From: Pycnopodia helianthoides
Taxonomy: Eukaryota > Echinodermata > Asteroidea > Forcipulatida > Asteriidae
Assembly: GCA_032158295.1 (NCBI GenBank)
Contig: CM063245.1
Span: 1,240,001-1,304,000, forward strand
Reading direction: 5' to 3'
Length of the DNA: 64,000 bases
The position numbers and the translations under genes are program-made. Below are positions 53,209-64,000 of the stretch, in pieces. The notes below the pieces were generated by a model, which was not told the DNA's origin, made no database searches, and was given only the letters and a program-made list of their open reading frames with translations. Position 1 is the first letter of the stretch; the number at the start of each line of letters is the position of its first letter.

Positions 53209-54174
53209 GTTAAGTTTTACAGACAGTGCATCGCCAAAAGTAAACATACAGGAGGCAGTTGCCTTTTTATGTCCTCTTGCTTGCAACTTGATGACCTACA
53301 AGAGTTTAGAACCACACGTAATAGTCTGGAGATAGCACACTAAAGTGCCCTATATGAGCTACATATGAGTTAAAAAAACCTGGGGGACATTTTATATAGT
53401 GTCCCCATGCACCCTTCAAAAAGTTAGGGGGTAGGGGACATGTCTCGCCCCCCCCCCTCGGATTGACACCAATGCCTGGCACTACAAGTAACCTTAGTCT
53501 GAACCCAAAACAAATACAACTGTCATGTGGATATAGGATTTCTAACTTAGTTTGAAAAAATATCTATACAAAATCTTCTTTTTCTCCAAACATTTCACTA
53601 ATTAGCACCAATAAACATGTCAAGTGGATGTCTCCCCTAGTCAGTGTTTGAAGTGCCTAGGCCCTGCTCCAGGTTGCAAATTGAACAACACAGTTATTGA
53701 ATTGGCTTGTTAATTTGGAAATGGGACGAGAGCCGACCTCGACTCTGCACACAAAAATAATATCATGTACATTGTACCTTAACAGATCCCCTGGCACTAC
53801 ATGTAGCCTACTACTAGTATGAATCTAAAACCAATACAGGTGTCGTGCGCTTAGCAGGTATCCAAACTTTAAAAAGAAAGCTTTATAATCTTTTTAACCC
53901 TCCTACTCTCATTGACTCTTGGCAACATTTTCCAGTGAGTTGACCAACCATTTGAAACCATTTGACTGACAAGGTTGTGTACGATGGCACAACTGTGCGG
54001 AGGACTAACTGTGTACAGTGTACATGCATTCCCTCATGGTGTCATATTGCAGGCTGGCATAGTTTATCTATCATTCAAAATCACAGTCAATAATACTTTT
54101 TGATCACATATTTACATAAAACTTACAGTCTAATGATGATGGTAGTAGAAAACATCCCTTGAAAAATTTCTGTT

Positions 54175-56431
54175 AACCAACCTTTTGACCAGGTGCAGTT
54201 TGCATACCGACCCAAAAGAAGCGTAGAAGACGCAGTGCTTACTCTATTAAATGCTGCCTGTGCTTACTCTATTAAATGCTGCCAGTGCTTACTCTATTAA
54301 ATGCTGCCTGTGCTTACTCTATTAAATGCTGCCTGTGCTTACTCTATTAAATGCTGCCTGTGCTTACTCTATTAAATGCTGCCTGTGCTTACTCTATTAA
54401 ATGCTGCCTGTGCTTACTCTATTAAATGCTGCCTGTGCTTACTCTATTAAATGCTGCCTGTGCTTACTCTATTAAATGCTGCCTGTGCTTACTCTATTAA
54501 ATGCTGCCTGTGCTTACTCTATTAAATGCTGCCTGTGCTTACTCTGTTAAATGCTGCCTGTGCTTACTCTGTTAAATGCTGCCTGTGCTTACTCTGTTAA
54601 ATGCTGCCAGTGCTTACTCTATTAAATGCTGCCTGTGCTTACTCTATTAAATGCTGCCTGTGCTTACTCTATTAAATGCTGCCTGTGCTTACTCTATTAA
54701 ATGCTGCCAGTGCTTACTCTATTAAATGCTGCCTGTGCTTACTCTATTAAATGCTGCCAGTGCTTACTCTATTAAATGCTGCCTGTGCTTACTCTACTAA
54801 ATGCTGCCTGTGCTTACTCTATTAAATGCTGCCTGTGCTTACTCTATTAAATGCTGCCTGTGCTTACTCTATTAAATGCTGCCTGTGCTTACTCTATTAA
54901 ATGCTGCCTGTGCTTACTCTATTAAATGCTGCCTGTGCTTACTCTATTAAATGCTGCCTGTGCTTACTCTATTAAATGCTGCCTGTGCTTACTCTGTTAA
55001 ATGCTGCCTGTGCTTACTCTGTTAAATGCTGCCTGTGCTTACTCTGTTAAATGCTGCCAGTGCTTACTCTATTAAATGCTGCCTGTGCTTACTCTATTAA
55101 ATGCTGCCTGTGCTTACTCTATTAAATGCTGCCTGTGCTTACTCTATTAAATGCTGCCAGTGCTTACTCTATTAAATGCTGCCTGTGCCTACTCTATTAA
55201 ATGCTGCCTGTGCTTACTCTATTAAATGCTGCCTGTGCTTACTCTATTAAATGCTGCCTGTGCTTACTCTATTAAATGCTGCCTGTGCTTACTCTATTAA
55301 ATGCTGCCTGTGCTTACTCTATTAAATGCTGCCTGTGCTTACTCTATTAAATGCTGCCTGTGCTTACTCTATTAAATGCTGCCTGTGCTTACTCTATTAA
55401 ATGCTGCCTGTGCTTACTCTGTTAAATGCTGCCTGTGCTTACTCTATTAAATGCTGCCTGTGCTTACTCTATTAAATGCTGCCTGTGCTTACTCTATTAA
55501 ATGCTGCCTGTGCTTACTCTATTAAATGCTGCCTGTGCTTACTCTATTAAATACTGCCTGTGCTTACTCTATTAAATGCTGCATACGAATATTTAGAAAA
55601 AGGTGGTACCTATGTCAGAGCCCTCTTTGATGATTTTTCCAGTGTGGACACAACAGGTTAAGTTAAACTCCATTATCTCACCCTTTTTAAGTACAAATAC
55701 AGGAGCCCCACAAGGTTGTGTTTTGTCCCCAGTTTTGTATACAATTTATACCAATGACTGTCAGAGCAGTAGACATTGATAATTTGATCATCAAATATGC
55801 AAATGATACCTCTACTGTTGGTCGTATGGCTTCCACAGATGATGCACTGCAATGCTACAAAAGTGAAATTAACTATATTGTCAACTAGTGAATAAATTGA
55901 AGGAATTGATTATTGCTTTCAGCAAGAGCGCATTCCCATTCTGGCCGTTATTATTAACGGCCAGTCATTCATTTGACTAAGTTTCAGAATATAGGCTAAG
56001 TACCGAGTAATAGATGATAAACACAAATTGTACAATCAGTAAACTACAGCAACGGCTCTCTTTTCTTAGAAAGCTGAACTCCTTTGGCCTTAGACAATAC
56101 CATTTTAGAATTGTTTTCTCATACCGTGTTATCTTTTAGCTTCTTTTGTCTTTATGAAAAATATGCTATCTCGGGACAAACATTCTTTTTAAAGGGTAGT
56201 TAAGCAAGCTAGAAAAATAACCGAAACCCAACTACAAAACCCAAAGGCATTTTACCATGATCATAGTATGTACTAAATTGAACATGATTCTGTCTGAACC
56301 ATCCCATGTATACTAAGTTTGTATTAAGTCGTGGGGGGGGGGGGATGGGGCGCTTTTTGCAATGGAAAATTGAACACAACACTACAACAACTTGTTTGTC
56401 CCAACTGCAATTCGATTTTACAATGATTTAA
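54175..56431 (+). pseudogene. CR1/Rex-like LINE RT, split by a 25-bp satellite
   Basis: Before the satellite: FDQVQFAYRPKRSVEDAVLT in spirit, read from FAYRPKRSVEDAVLTLLNA (54190-54250). After it: AYEYLEKGGTYVRALFDDFS (about 55585), NTGAPQGCVLSPVLYTIY motif B (about 55700), YAND in place of YADD (about 55798), KLQQRLSFLRKLNSFGLRQY (about 56045), and FVPTAIRFYNDL at the end (about 56395). Several stops and frameshifts occur. The catalytic YADD is mutated. It could never be translated across the satellite because 25 is not a multiple of three. The 3' tail is found beyond a MITE, at 57425-57485. Confidence 0.88.
54236..55585 (+). repeat. 25-bp satellite, 54 in-register copies
   Basis: TGCTTACTCTATTAAATGCT plus GCCTG repeated 54 times from 54236, the last unit starting at 55561 (1,325 = 53 x 25), so no net indel. 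Variants: CTCTGTTAAA, CTCTACTAA, GCCAG for GCCTG, GCCTACTC. A block pattern (three GTTAAA units then GCCAG) recurs at 54546 and 54996, 450 bp or 18 units apart, indicating a higher-order duplication. The single ancestral copy is the RT codons for VLTLLNAA. Confidence 0.98.
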
Positions 56432-57222
56432 AGGCACCTGGCAGTGGTATTTTGTAAAAATAAAACTTTTGTCAATAAGATGAGTGGAATGTGAATAAAC
56501 AGGGAACTAAGGTTTTTAAAAATTTAATTATTTTAATTACACATTTAAGAGTAGGCCCCCCTTTACCTTGACACATGGTGGCGCTGTTCGTGACGTCAAT
56601 CAAGACATGATATTTGAAGGGAAAAAAATATAGTCTGGCCTCGTACATTACGTTTGGATACCTGTTCGGTATGATACGTATGCGGACGTCACCCACATCA
56701 CAGTATACATGTACTAGCTAGCGTATACTAGCTGGCTTCAGCGCGGTCTCAATCGAAAACCGAGGAATTCATACATGGCACATCGCGCCGAAAGCGGCGT
56801 CGTTAGTCTGACTTTCGCGGCCCACAACCGCTTATACTTGGGATCTGCAGGAAACAAATGCAGACTGACCCCATCATTAGTTGTTTAGCTGCATACAGCA
56901 GCAATACACCTGGTCGGCATGGCTGGAAAATGCAAGAAAAACCCCCTTTTTCAAAACGTACAAGATCACTTCTGGGACCTACTTGCACGTGTGTTTACAA
57001 TGTAACGCAAGCAAATTCGAGGGGGGTCGATGTTCGATTGAGGCTAAGTCTGCCTTGATTGAAGTCACGAAAGGGGATGGGTGGAGTCACCCCCCGAACA
57101 ACTTTATCTATTTTTTTACATATAAATCCTCACAAACAATTACTCAAAAAAATTGTTTTATTGTTAATATACATAAACTTTTATGTTTAAAAAAAAAAAA
57201 AAAATTATATTTTCCGGTCACT
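56432..57222. mobile_element. TTAA-flanked ~790-bp element inserted in the LINE
   Basis: TTAA at 56428 and 57223. Start AGGCACCTGGCAGTGG; end TTTTCCGGTCACT. It interrupts the LINE just after its C-terminal codons, and the LINE's 3' UTR continues beyond. The interior is unusually CpG-containing (GCGCCGAAAGCGGCGTCG) with one TGACGTCA. Frames at 56858-57231 have no recognised family. Confidence 0.65.
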
Positions 57223-57226
57223 TTAA

Positions 57227-57490
57227 AGTAGCTGTGCTATTCTGAGTCCTCAGTTTTATGGATTACCTCCTATGCATACTCTCCTTAAATAATTAACTCT
57301 GCCATCTTTTAAACCCTACCTTTTATATATTTTTTTACTCATTGTCATTCACTTCTTTTGTCCGTACTATCCATCTGCCTTTTGTTCATTGTTATTTTTT
57401 GTGTTTTTGTCTGTACTGTTTGTATCAAGGCCAGTTTCAAATTCCCCAGTGTGGGATAATAAAATTGTTATCTTATCTTATCTTACTGGG
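57227..57490 (+). mobile_element. 3' UTR and (TCTTA)n tail of the CR1/Rex-like LINE
   Basis: GTGTGGGATAATAAAATTGT is followed by TATCTTATCTTATCTTA, the short pentamer-type tail typical of this LINE group. It marks the 3' end of the element that starts upstream of the satellite. Confidence 0.75.
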
Positions 57491-57541
57491 GTGGGAACCA
57501 AAATGAGAAGAAAAAACTATTTACACATGTAGTTTCAAATG

Positions 57542-57936
57542 TTAAAGGAACATCACAGAATTGGTAAGAGAAAAAAATTGCAAAATATACTTTTTGATCA
57601 CAGATTTACATAAAACTTACACGGTCTAATGATGATGATAGTAGGAAACATCCCTTGAAATATTTCTGTCTGAAATGCCATATTTGATGAGAAATGAATA
57701 AACTAATTTTCCGATTGGAGTTCATCTCCCAGTGAGCGTTTTATTCATTTGTTGAATCTATATGATTTCATGCAAATGTGTAACCGGTTTTTCACTACTT
57801 TCTCGTGACCCAGATGGCAGATCGATCTCAAACTTCTACAGGTTTGTCAGTTTATGTAAATGGTGGATTACATAAAGTGCTTACACTGCCAGCAACTGCT
57901 TTGTTAGCAAAAATCAATTCTGTAATGTTCCTTTAA
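57542..57936 (+). mobile_element. TTAA-flanked MITE, AGGAACATTAC family (copy d)
   Basis: TTAA at 57542 and 57933. Inverted ends AGGAACATCACAGAATTGG and CAATTCTGTAATGTTCCT. It lies at the duplication boundary. Confidence 0.92.
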
Positions 57937-58989
57937 ACAAAAACACCGGGCTTAACCAGTCTTAAGTTTACTGGCCCGACGCTGAAATCACTGGCCTCAG
58001 GCCTGTGGTCTAGCGTAAATTTGGAGCCCTGTCATATGCACTCAATGCACCCATGACCTTGCACTACAATACATGCAACTTAGTCTGAACCTAAACCAGT
58101 ACAACTAACCGTTATGTGGATAGCAGGTTTCAAAAATTATACAAATTCACATGATCATCACTTTATTTCAAGCATTTCTCTAACTGATACCAATAAAAAA
58201 GTAAAGTGGATGGCATTCTTGCCCTAGTCAGTGTTTGAAGTATCAGGCAGGCTACAGGTTGTAACTTATTACAATTCAACTATCAACTGGTTGATTTAAT
58301 TGAAAATAGGACTTGAGGCTGACACTATAGGTTACTTAGTCCACACCTAAAACAATTCAAGTGTGAGTGGACAGAGGATTTCTGACTTAAAATAAAAACA
58401 AAATAAACAAATCATCACTCAAAAATTTCACTATTACTAGTATTCATAATTTAGTACAAATAAAATTGTCATGTGGATTTATGCCTTAGGAAGTGTTTGA
58501 AGTATCAGGCTTGCTACAAGTTGCAATTTAAACAATTTGGTTATTAATTTGATTGATTTAATTGAAAATGGGACACTAAGCTGAAACTGTCAGTAACTTA
58601 GTCTGAACCTAAACCAATCCAACTGACATGTGGAAAGCAGGTTTCCGACTTTTAAAAAAATATATACAAAACTAAAAAAATTACCATTGCACTAATTAGT
58701 ACCAATAAAAATATCAAATGGATGCATGCATTAGCCAGTGTTTGAAGTATCGGTCAGGCTACAGGTTGTTAAATTACATAAAATGGAGTAATTAATTTAA
58801 AGGTTGATTTAATTGAAAATGCGACATGTTGGCCAATGTTACTCGTCTCAGCACAACATCTCCTTGCTATAAATATTTACATTACATCTCTACGTTTGGT
58901 GTTACATTAAAAGCAGCTCTAATGACTCCCTCTGAGATATAAGCAAGAGGCAAGCGTAATTGGGCTAGCCTCCGCACTGGCAACACTGT

Positions 58990-59265
58990 AGCCCCCCTTA
59001 CTGCGTTCTATTGTAGTTTTGATAAAACAGACTTTAGCAGTGAACGGAGACAGGTAGCTGCTGTGGTTTGGTCTCTTCCAACAAGTGATTTTAACATCTC
59101 AGTTGAGGAAGTACGAAAATTGTTTGCCAAACTAAATTCACACAAAGCAAAGGGACCGGATGGTGTGAGTAGTATAGTTCTGAAATTATGCGCTAATCAG
59201 TTAGTTTTGCCTTTCCAGAAGCTTTTCCAGACGCACGCCGCACGCCCCCCCCCCCCTCTTCCCTG
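58990..59265 (+). pseudogene. CR1/Rex-like LINE RT fragment (copy 2)
   Basis: Encodes SLPTSDFNISVEEVRKLFAK then KGPDGVSSIVLKLCANQLVL, more complete than the copy at 50960. It stops at a C-tract (59246-59258). The same LINE group as the satellite-split ORF. Confidence 0.8.
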
Positions 59266-60769
59266 AAGAAAAAAAACAGGAGAGAGACACTAAAAAGGGA
59301 AAAAATGAGGGAGACAAAATTAATTACATACCTGGTACATTTTGTTTCATTTGTGGACCACTATGAGACATTGTCTCATGAGGAATTACACATGAGTCTC
59401 ATTCTGTGTGTGTGGACAATGTGTTTCTCACACTGAAAAAAAAAAATGCTAACTTAATACTTTGATACCATAGAGAAAGGACCACGGAACGAGTTACAAC
59501 TCTATTACTTTAGAGGAAACATGATCACCACCAAACATCCACTTTGCGGTTAGCCAATAGTCCGTAGCAGAGTGGCGCAGTGCATTTTGGGTAAACGGCA
59601 TGCGCAGAACCCCAAACCAGTAGTTCTGTTGAATGAAAGTGTGGCAGGAAAATAATATTTTCTTAATATTAGTCTTCAAATGTTTTGATTGTGGTTTGGA
59701 GTTGGCTACGGTTGGTCACATCATCAATTAACATGTTCAAAAAGACAAACCCTTCCAGATGCACAATTTTTTGACCCAGAAAATCCATGAAAATTGTATG
59801 TCAGTTTTAACGAAAGTCATAATTCTTGCTCAACTTTTGAAGATGTTTGCGTAAATTCCCTTAACTTTGGTTGATTTTGGATACTTGTCATTAAAATCAT
59901 TGCAATCACGCAGCTTTCTTCAATGCAGGGCCAAAATGAATTGCTAACGGGGCTAAAGTAGGGTTAGCGTTTGGGCTAGGTTTAGGGCAAAATATTGAGT
60001 CAGGGTTAAGAAGAGAAGGGTCATGTAGTGTACTTTTCTTTCTAGCACAACCACTCAATCCATGGTTTCAAGTCATGTTGCCTGCCTGCCCTAGGTTTGT
60101 TGATACTTAAAAATAACAACATACAACTTTAGAAAAGGGCAACGAATTTGACTTGCCCAAAATCCAAATTGAACACAGTTATTGCAAACCCTACCCGCCA
60201 TGATAGAAAATTCAACAAAATAGTATACTAAAAACATACAGTTTCACTGTCACATTAGCAGCTGGTTTATCATGCAACTGGCTACTACTTGCACTAGCAT
60301 GTACTGTACACAAATACATACATCATGTATGCCTATTGCTTGAAGTTTGACACCCAAGTTAACAATGTACTCTCATAATTTCTTATAAATTATTGTTATT
60401 TTCAGAATAGAAACACTTGTGAAAATTTTGAAAAAATTGCAAACAACATTTAAAAATTAGTGAATTAAAGAAGAAATATAATTTGAGCAGTAGAAGGTGT
60501 TTTTCTCTCATAAAGATATCCCCCAAACTGCCCCAAAACAACACACGCTGACTGGGTTGCAATCCACCATTTTGTTACATTTAACATTCCATTTTCCTTG
60601 TAAATAAATTGTTCTGCACAGTAAAAAATTTGAATAAAATTATGACTGGATTAAAAACAAACAATCTCTATCACACTGAATGTCAGTTTACAAATTATTA
60701 TCAACAAAGACACGTTTAAAACCCCATCAAGTAAAACAAAATGGCCGAAACCATTCTTCAGGGGAGGGT

Positions 60770-61262
60770 GCCTACAGGGTGCACCTCACCAAATAATCTC
60801 CCATAGCACACAGTGCAAAATGCTAAATATACAAAAGTACACGAAAAAAGACGTAAAAGTCTCACAGCTTTTAACTTGAAAGGGAAAATTATTAATTGAC
60901 TCTTGAACTTTTATTCTCTGTTCAATTTTATATGGGGAGTCCCTGGGCCCGTCGAGTTATTCTCCCTCTAAGTAAAAACACCCCTACACAGGTGTAATTT
61001 TCAAAACGTCCGAGCATCAATCTTGAAAAAATGTCCCTACACCTCTCAGCAAATAGGACCTTTTATTTCAGGGCCTATGTCATCCAAAATATGTCAAGCT
61101 GGAAGTCAACAACCCCCAGGTCACAATTGGGCAACATTTTTACACTGAAACACTTTCTCGGGGCTCTCAAAACTGTCTTATACAGAATATTTTGAGGGCC
61201 TACAAAAAATTAACGAGCTCGACGCTCTGTTTTCTCCTATTTGGTGGGGTGCACCCATAGGG
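60770..61262. mobile_element. ~490-bp TIR element, GGGTGCACC ends (copy 2)
   Basis: Same ends and interior as 52717-53208. Confidence 0.7.
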
Positions 61263-61993
61263 TTAAGTTTTACAGACAGCGCATCGCCAAAAGTAAACAT
61301 ACAGGAGGCAGTTGCCTTTTTATGTCCTCTTGCTTGCAACTTGATGACCTACAAGAGTTTAGAACTACATGTAATAGTCTGGAGATGGCATACTAAAGTG
61401 CCCTATATGAGCTACATATGAGATAAAAAAAACCTGGGGGACATTTTATATAGTGTCCCCATGCACCCTTCAAAAAGTTGGGGGGTAGGGGACATGTCTC
61501 CCCCCCCCCCCCCCGGATTGACACCAAAGCCTGGCACTACAAGTAACCTTAGTCTGAACCCAAACTAATACAACTGTCACGTGGATAGAGGATTTCTAAC
61601 TTAGTTTGAAAAAACAGCACAGTCATTGAATTGGCTTGTTAATTTGGAAATGGGACGAGAGCCGACCTCGACTCTGCACACAAAAATAATATCATGTACA
61701 TTGTACCTTAACAGATCCCCTGGCACTACATGTAGCCTACTACTAGTATGAATCTAAAACCAATACAGGTGTAGTGCGCTTAGCAGGCATCCAAACTTAA
61801 AAAAGAAAGCTTTATAATCTTTTTAACCATCCTACTCTCAGTGACTCTTGGCAACATTTTCCAGTGAGTTGACCAACCATTTGAAACCATTCGACTGACA
61901 AGGTTGTGTACGATGGCACAACTGTGCACAGAACTAACTGTGTACTGTGTACATGCATTCCCTTATGGTGTCATATTGCAGGCTGGCATAGTT

Positions 61994-63673
61994 CGTCGCA
62001 TTTTTCTCATAGTGACGAATCAGGAAAAAGCGCATTTTGAGTAAATTCACTTTGAAGTTGGACGTGTTTTCATTCGTTGCTTTCATACCTTATTATCCTA
62101 CATTATCACTTGCCAAATAGAAGGTTTGTTTTTAAGCAGTTCCTCTTCACATTTGTTTGCGTTATTAATAATAAAACGGTCTGAATAAATAATAATAACC
62201 TCATAAACCTATTCGTCAGTATGTAAAAAACATTGTTTTACTTTACGCGCTTGTTCGTCACTTTTTGTGCCCAATTCGTCAGTATGTAAAAAAACAAATC
62301 TACGCTCTGGGGCTTGTTCGTCACTTTTTGTGCCCAATTCGTCAGTATGTAAAAAAACAAATCTACGCTCTGGGGCTTATTCGTCAGTATATCACCATTA
62401 ATGCAGGTAATTTAACACGCCTTAATTTTTCATTTGTGTTAAACATGATATTTCACGGTAAAATCCTGAGTGAAGCACTGATCCAGAATTCCTTCATTTT
62501 TGGATGGGGATGAGAGAGTGGGTTTTGTGGGGTGGATGGGTCAGATTGGTGTTGTTGGCATGTGGATTGAAGGGGAGGGAACAAACAAAAACTTCCAACT
62601 ATGTATAGGGGAGGAGTACACATGACATTTTCCCATTTCCTTTCGGCCTGGTTAACCTCCAGATATTGCTCAAAAGGGGAGGGACGGAATAGGTAATTTT
62701 TCCAAGTTTAAGTTGTACCCCGCAAGACACTAATTGAACTAAAAAGTATGTTTATTTTGTAATTGAACTGACTTGAACTGTATAAGCATACACAAACTTA
62801 AAAATGTTTGTTATCAACAATGTTTATACTTTTGTATTATCGTTTGATTTTGTTGGCACTAGTTTTGAAGGATCTCATTTAACAATCAAAATCTTGTTTA
62901 ACCCAATAATTTTGTAAATTCTGATTTACAAAATAGGAACTTAATTATATGCTCCAAAACATTTATTGGTAAAAACCACTGATTTATAAGATCATATTAC
63001 TGTTGAATATCTTCCACCCAGACTAGAGGTTTCACTCAAAGTTGCCACTAATTGTATCATAAAACAGTAAAATCCTGGCAAAAAGTACACATCATGAGCA
63101 TCATCTTTTAGACTTAACCATGACAAGATTTCAGGGGCACGAAGTTTTTCTCGGCGCGATTGGTAGCTGAAGTACCTTTAATAAGATTAGCTTGAAGATT
63201 GAACGGACTGAATAATACAAACTATTACGCCACTTTGAAATAATCATCCTGTCAGAATTATGCTTACCTCAAGATTTGTTCCTTTTATCTAAAATTATGT
63301 TTTAGTTTCGTTGACAAGCTAGTGGAGTCGGCAAATCTTACTGTGTTGTAATAAAGAGAAATTGATGGTACCTTGCATTTCATTGATAACTGGCATGGTT
63401 ACCAGCGCATTTGCCTATTCGTCACTTTGTAAAAAACAAAAGGGTATATTTATGTGTTTACGGAGCGGCGAATCACTTATTCGTCAGTATGTAAAGAAAC
63501 ATTTATTAGACTTCAAACATATTCGCCAACAATGTGTCTTATATCTTTAAAATGAGACATTATTTTGGTTCAAAACCTTCAGAAATGAATTCAGAAGACA
63601 AACTAACCATAAAACTGCAAAAACCTCAATTTGCTAAAAATTGCTGATTCGTCACTATGAGAAAAATGCGACG
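61994..63673. mobile_element. 1,680-bp TIR transposon, insertion into copy 2
   Basis: Perfect 30-bp TIRs at 61994-62023 and 63644-63673, beginning CGTCGCATTTTTCTCATAG. They are flanked by AGTT (61990-61993 and 63674-63677). Removing element plus one AGTT regenerates the uninterrupted sequence of segmental copy 1 (CATAGTTTATCTATCATT). No transposase frame, so non-autonomous. A 4-bp TSD with this TIR does not fit a superfamily I can name confidently. Confidence 0.92.
62210..62395 (+). repeat. ~63-bp tandem units with TTCGTCA words
   Basis: ATTCGTCAGTATGTAAAAAA recurs at 62213, 62277 and 62339, with TTGTTCGTCACTTTTTGTGC between. Two units (62277 and 62339) are nearly identical. Further TTCGTCA words at 63418, 63480 and in both TIRs. 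Confidence 0.85.
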
Positions 63674-63677
63674 AGTT

Positions 63678-64000
63678 TAGCTATCATTCAAAACCACAGT
63701 GAATGGTATTGAATGGTCAGACAGCAAGAGGGTTTTAAAGCAACAATGATTTCACTACACAAATAAAAATATTTATCGGATGCTTGCCTTTGCAGACAGT
63801 GTTTGGTATTGAACTACAATCCACACCTCATACAAAAGCTGCACAAGGATTGTCCCAAATTTCAGGAGCAAATTTCCTATTACTTTTAACCGAAAAGGTC
63901 AAACTAAAGGTTTTTCAGACATTTTTACTGAGTTCAGGTGAAAAAAATCATTTCTACTGTAATATTAAAATAGAAATTAATGCACAACAAAGTTTTTGCA
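63678..64000. other. Continuation of duplicated family, nothing else
   Basis: 63678-63725 continues segment copy 2. GACAGTGTTTGGTATTGAAC (about 63796) is a weak relative of the ~240-bp units. The rest is unassigned. Confidence 0.4.

Larger units (their letters stand above)
49412..54080 (+). repeat. Segmental duplication, copy 1
   Basis: Matches 57542-61993 (and 63674 onward) in the same orientation with identity of several percent below perfect. Both begin with the TTAA MITE and end at GCAGGCTGGCATAGTT. Copy-specific indels: copy 1 retains about 140 bp at 50710, about 110 bp at 51770 and about 125 bp at 53570 that copy 2 lacks. It lacks about 93 bp present in copy 2 at 59487. Contents: MITE, ~240-bp tandem units, a LINE fragment and a GGGTGCACC TIR element. 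Confidence 0.92.
57542..61993 (+). repeat. Segmental duplication, copy 2
   Basis: Direct copy of 49412-54070. Contains the same MITE (57542-57936), ~240-bp units (58078-58830), LINE fragment, GGGTGCACC element and terminal GCAGGCTGGCATAGTT. The segment resumes after the 1,680-bp insertion (63674 onward, TAGCTATCATTCAAAACCAC against TATCTATCATTCAAAATCAC in copy 1). Confidence 0.92.

Noticed and set aside
54236..55585. CRISPR-like or coding tandem repeat
   Set aside because: Units are contiguous with no spacers, in an animal-type genome, and the 25-bp period breaks any frame.
56858..57231. Overlapping frames as a gene in the CpG-richer insert
   Set aside because: Lies inside a TTAA-flanked non-autonomous element. 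No recognisable domain.

Overview
This window is non-coding, repeat-dominated, AT-rich DNA from an animal genome, probably a marine invertebrate deuterostome. An echinoderm, perhaps a sea star, is my best guess. That guess rests on remembered resemblance of the tRNA-derived SINE pair near 48.6-49.2 kb, the TTAA-flanked MITEs and the Penelope-like block at 18.7 kb to sea-star repeats. I could not check it, and it should be held at low to moderate confidence. No intact host protein gene is convincingly visible. The only long open frames belong to retrotransposons.

Layout. 0.2-2.2 kb: decayed LINE on the minus strand, abutting a 227-bp tandem repeat. 4.8-5.4 kb: about nine copies of a 66-bp repeat. 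5.45-15.2 kb: a large composite array of one diverged repeat family. Its monomers are about 148 bp where clearest and carry CCGGAAGT, AGGTCA and TGACGTCA words. Its blocks change orientation and are punctuated by A-tract-plus-hairpin modules. It also holds a long inverted repeat (7929-9848), split by a 686-bp transposon with 33-bp terminal inverted repeats (TIRs) and a perfect 8-bp target-site duplication (TSD). 16.8-17.7 kb: DIRS-like remnants. 18.7-19.0 kb: Penelope-like noncoding block with a hammerhead-like motif. 19.1-28.1 kb: three nested or tandem copies, one of them a 5' fragment, of an RLE-type (R2/R4/Dong-like) LINE in TAA microsatellites. Two of them carry >1,000-codon ORFs.

28-40 kb: AT-rich DNA, tRNA-derived SINE pieces, a LINE remnant, a 1-kb TIR element packed with GTTCATGAA words, and TTAA-flanked MITEs. 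40.4-46.2 kb: a palindrome, four copies of a GACTGCACCC-type block, and a 670-bp inverted repeat enclosing a broken C2H2 zinc-finger/homeodomain-like gene. 48.6-49.2 kb: two tandem tRNA-SINE copies. 49.4-64 kb: two direct copies of a ~4.5-kb segment. Between them lies a CR1/Rex-like LINE whose reverse-transcriptase ORF is split by 54 in-register copies of a 25-bp satellite derived from that ORF. The second copy carries a 1,680-bp TIR transposon absent from the first, which therefore serves as the empty site.

The genes do not form a pathway. The window records transposition, target-site preference, tandem expansion and segmental duplication. The most unusual items are the satellite born inside a reverse-transcriptase ORF, the TAA-targeted LINE cluster with a chimeric 3' end, the transcription-factor-word-rich array with covarying hairpins, and the inverted-repeat unit carrying a zinc-finger pseudogene.
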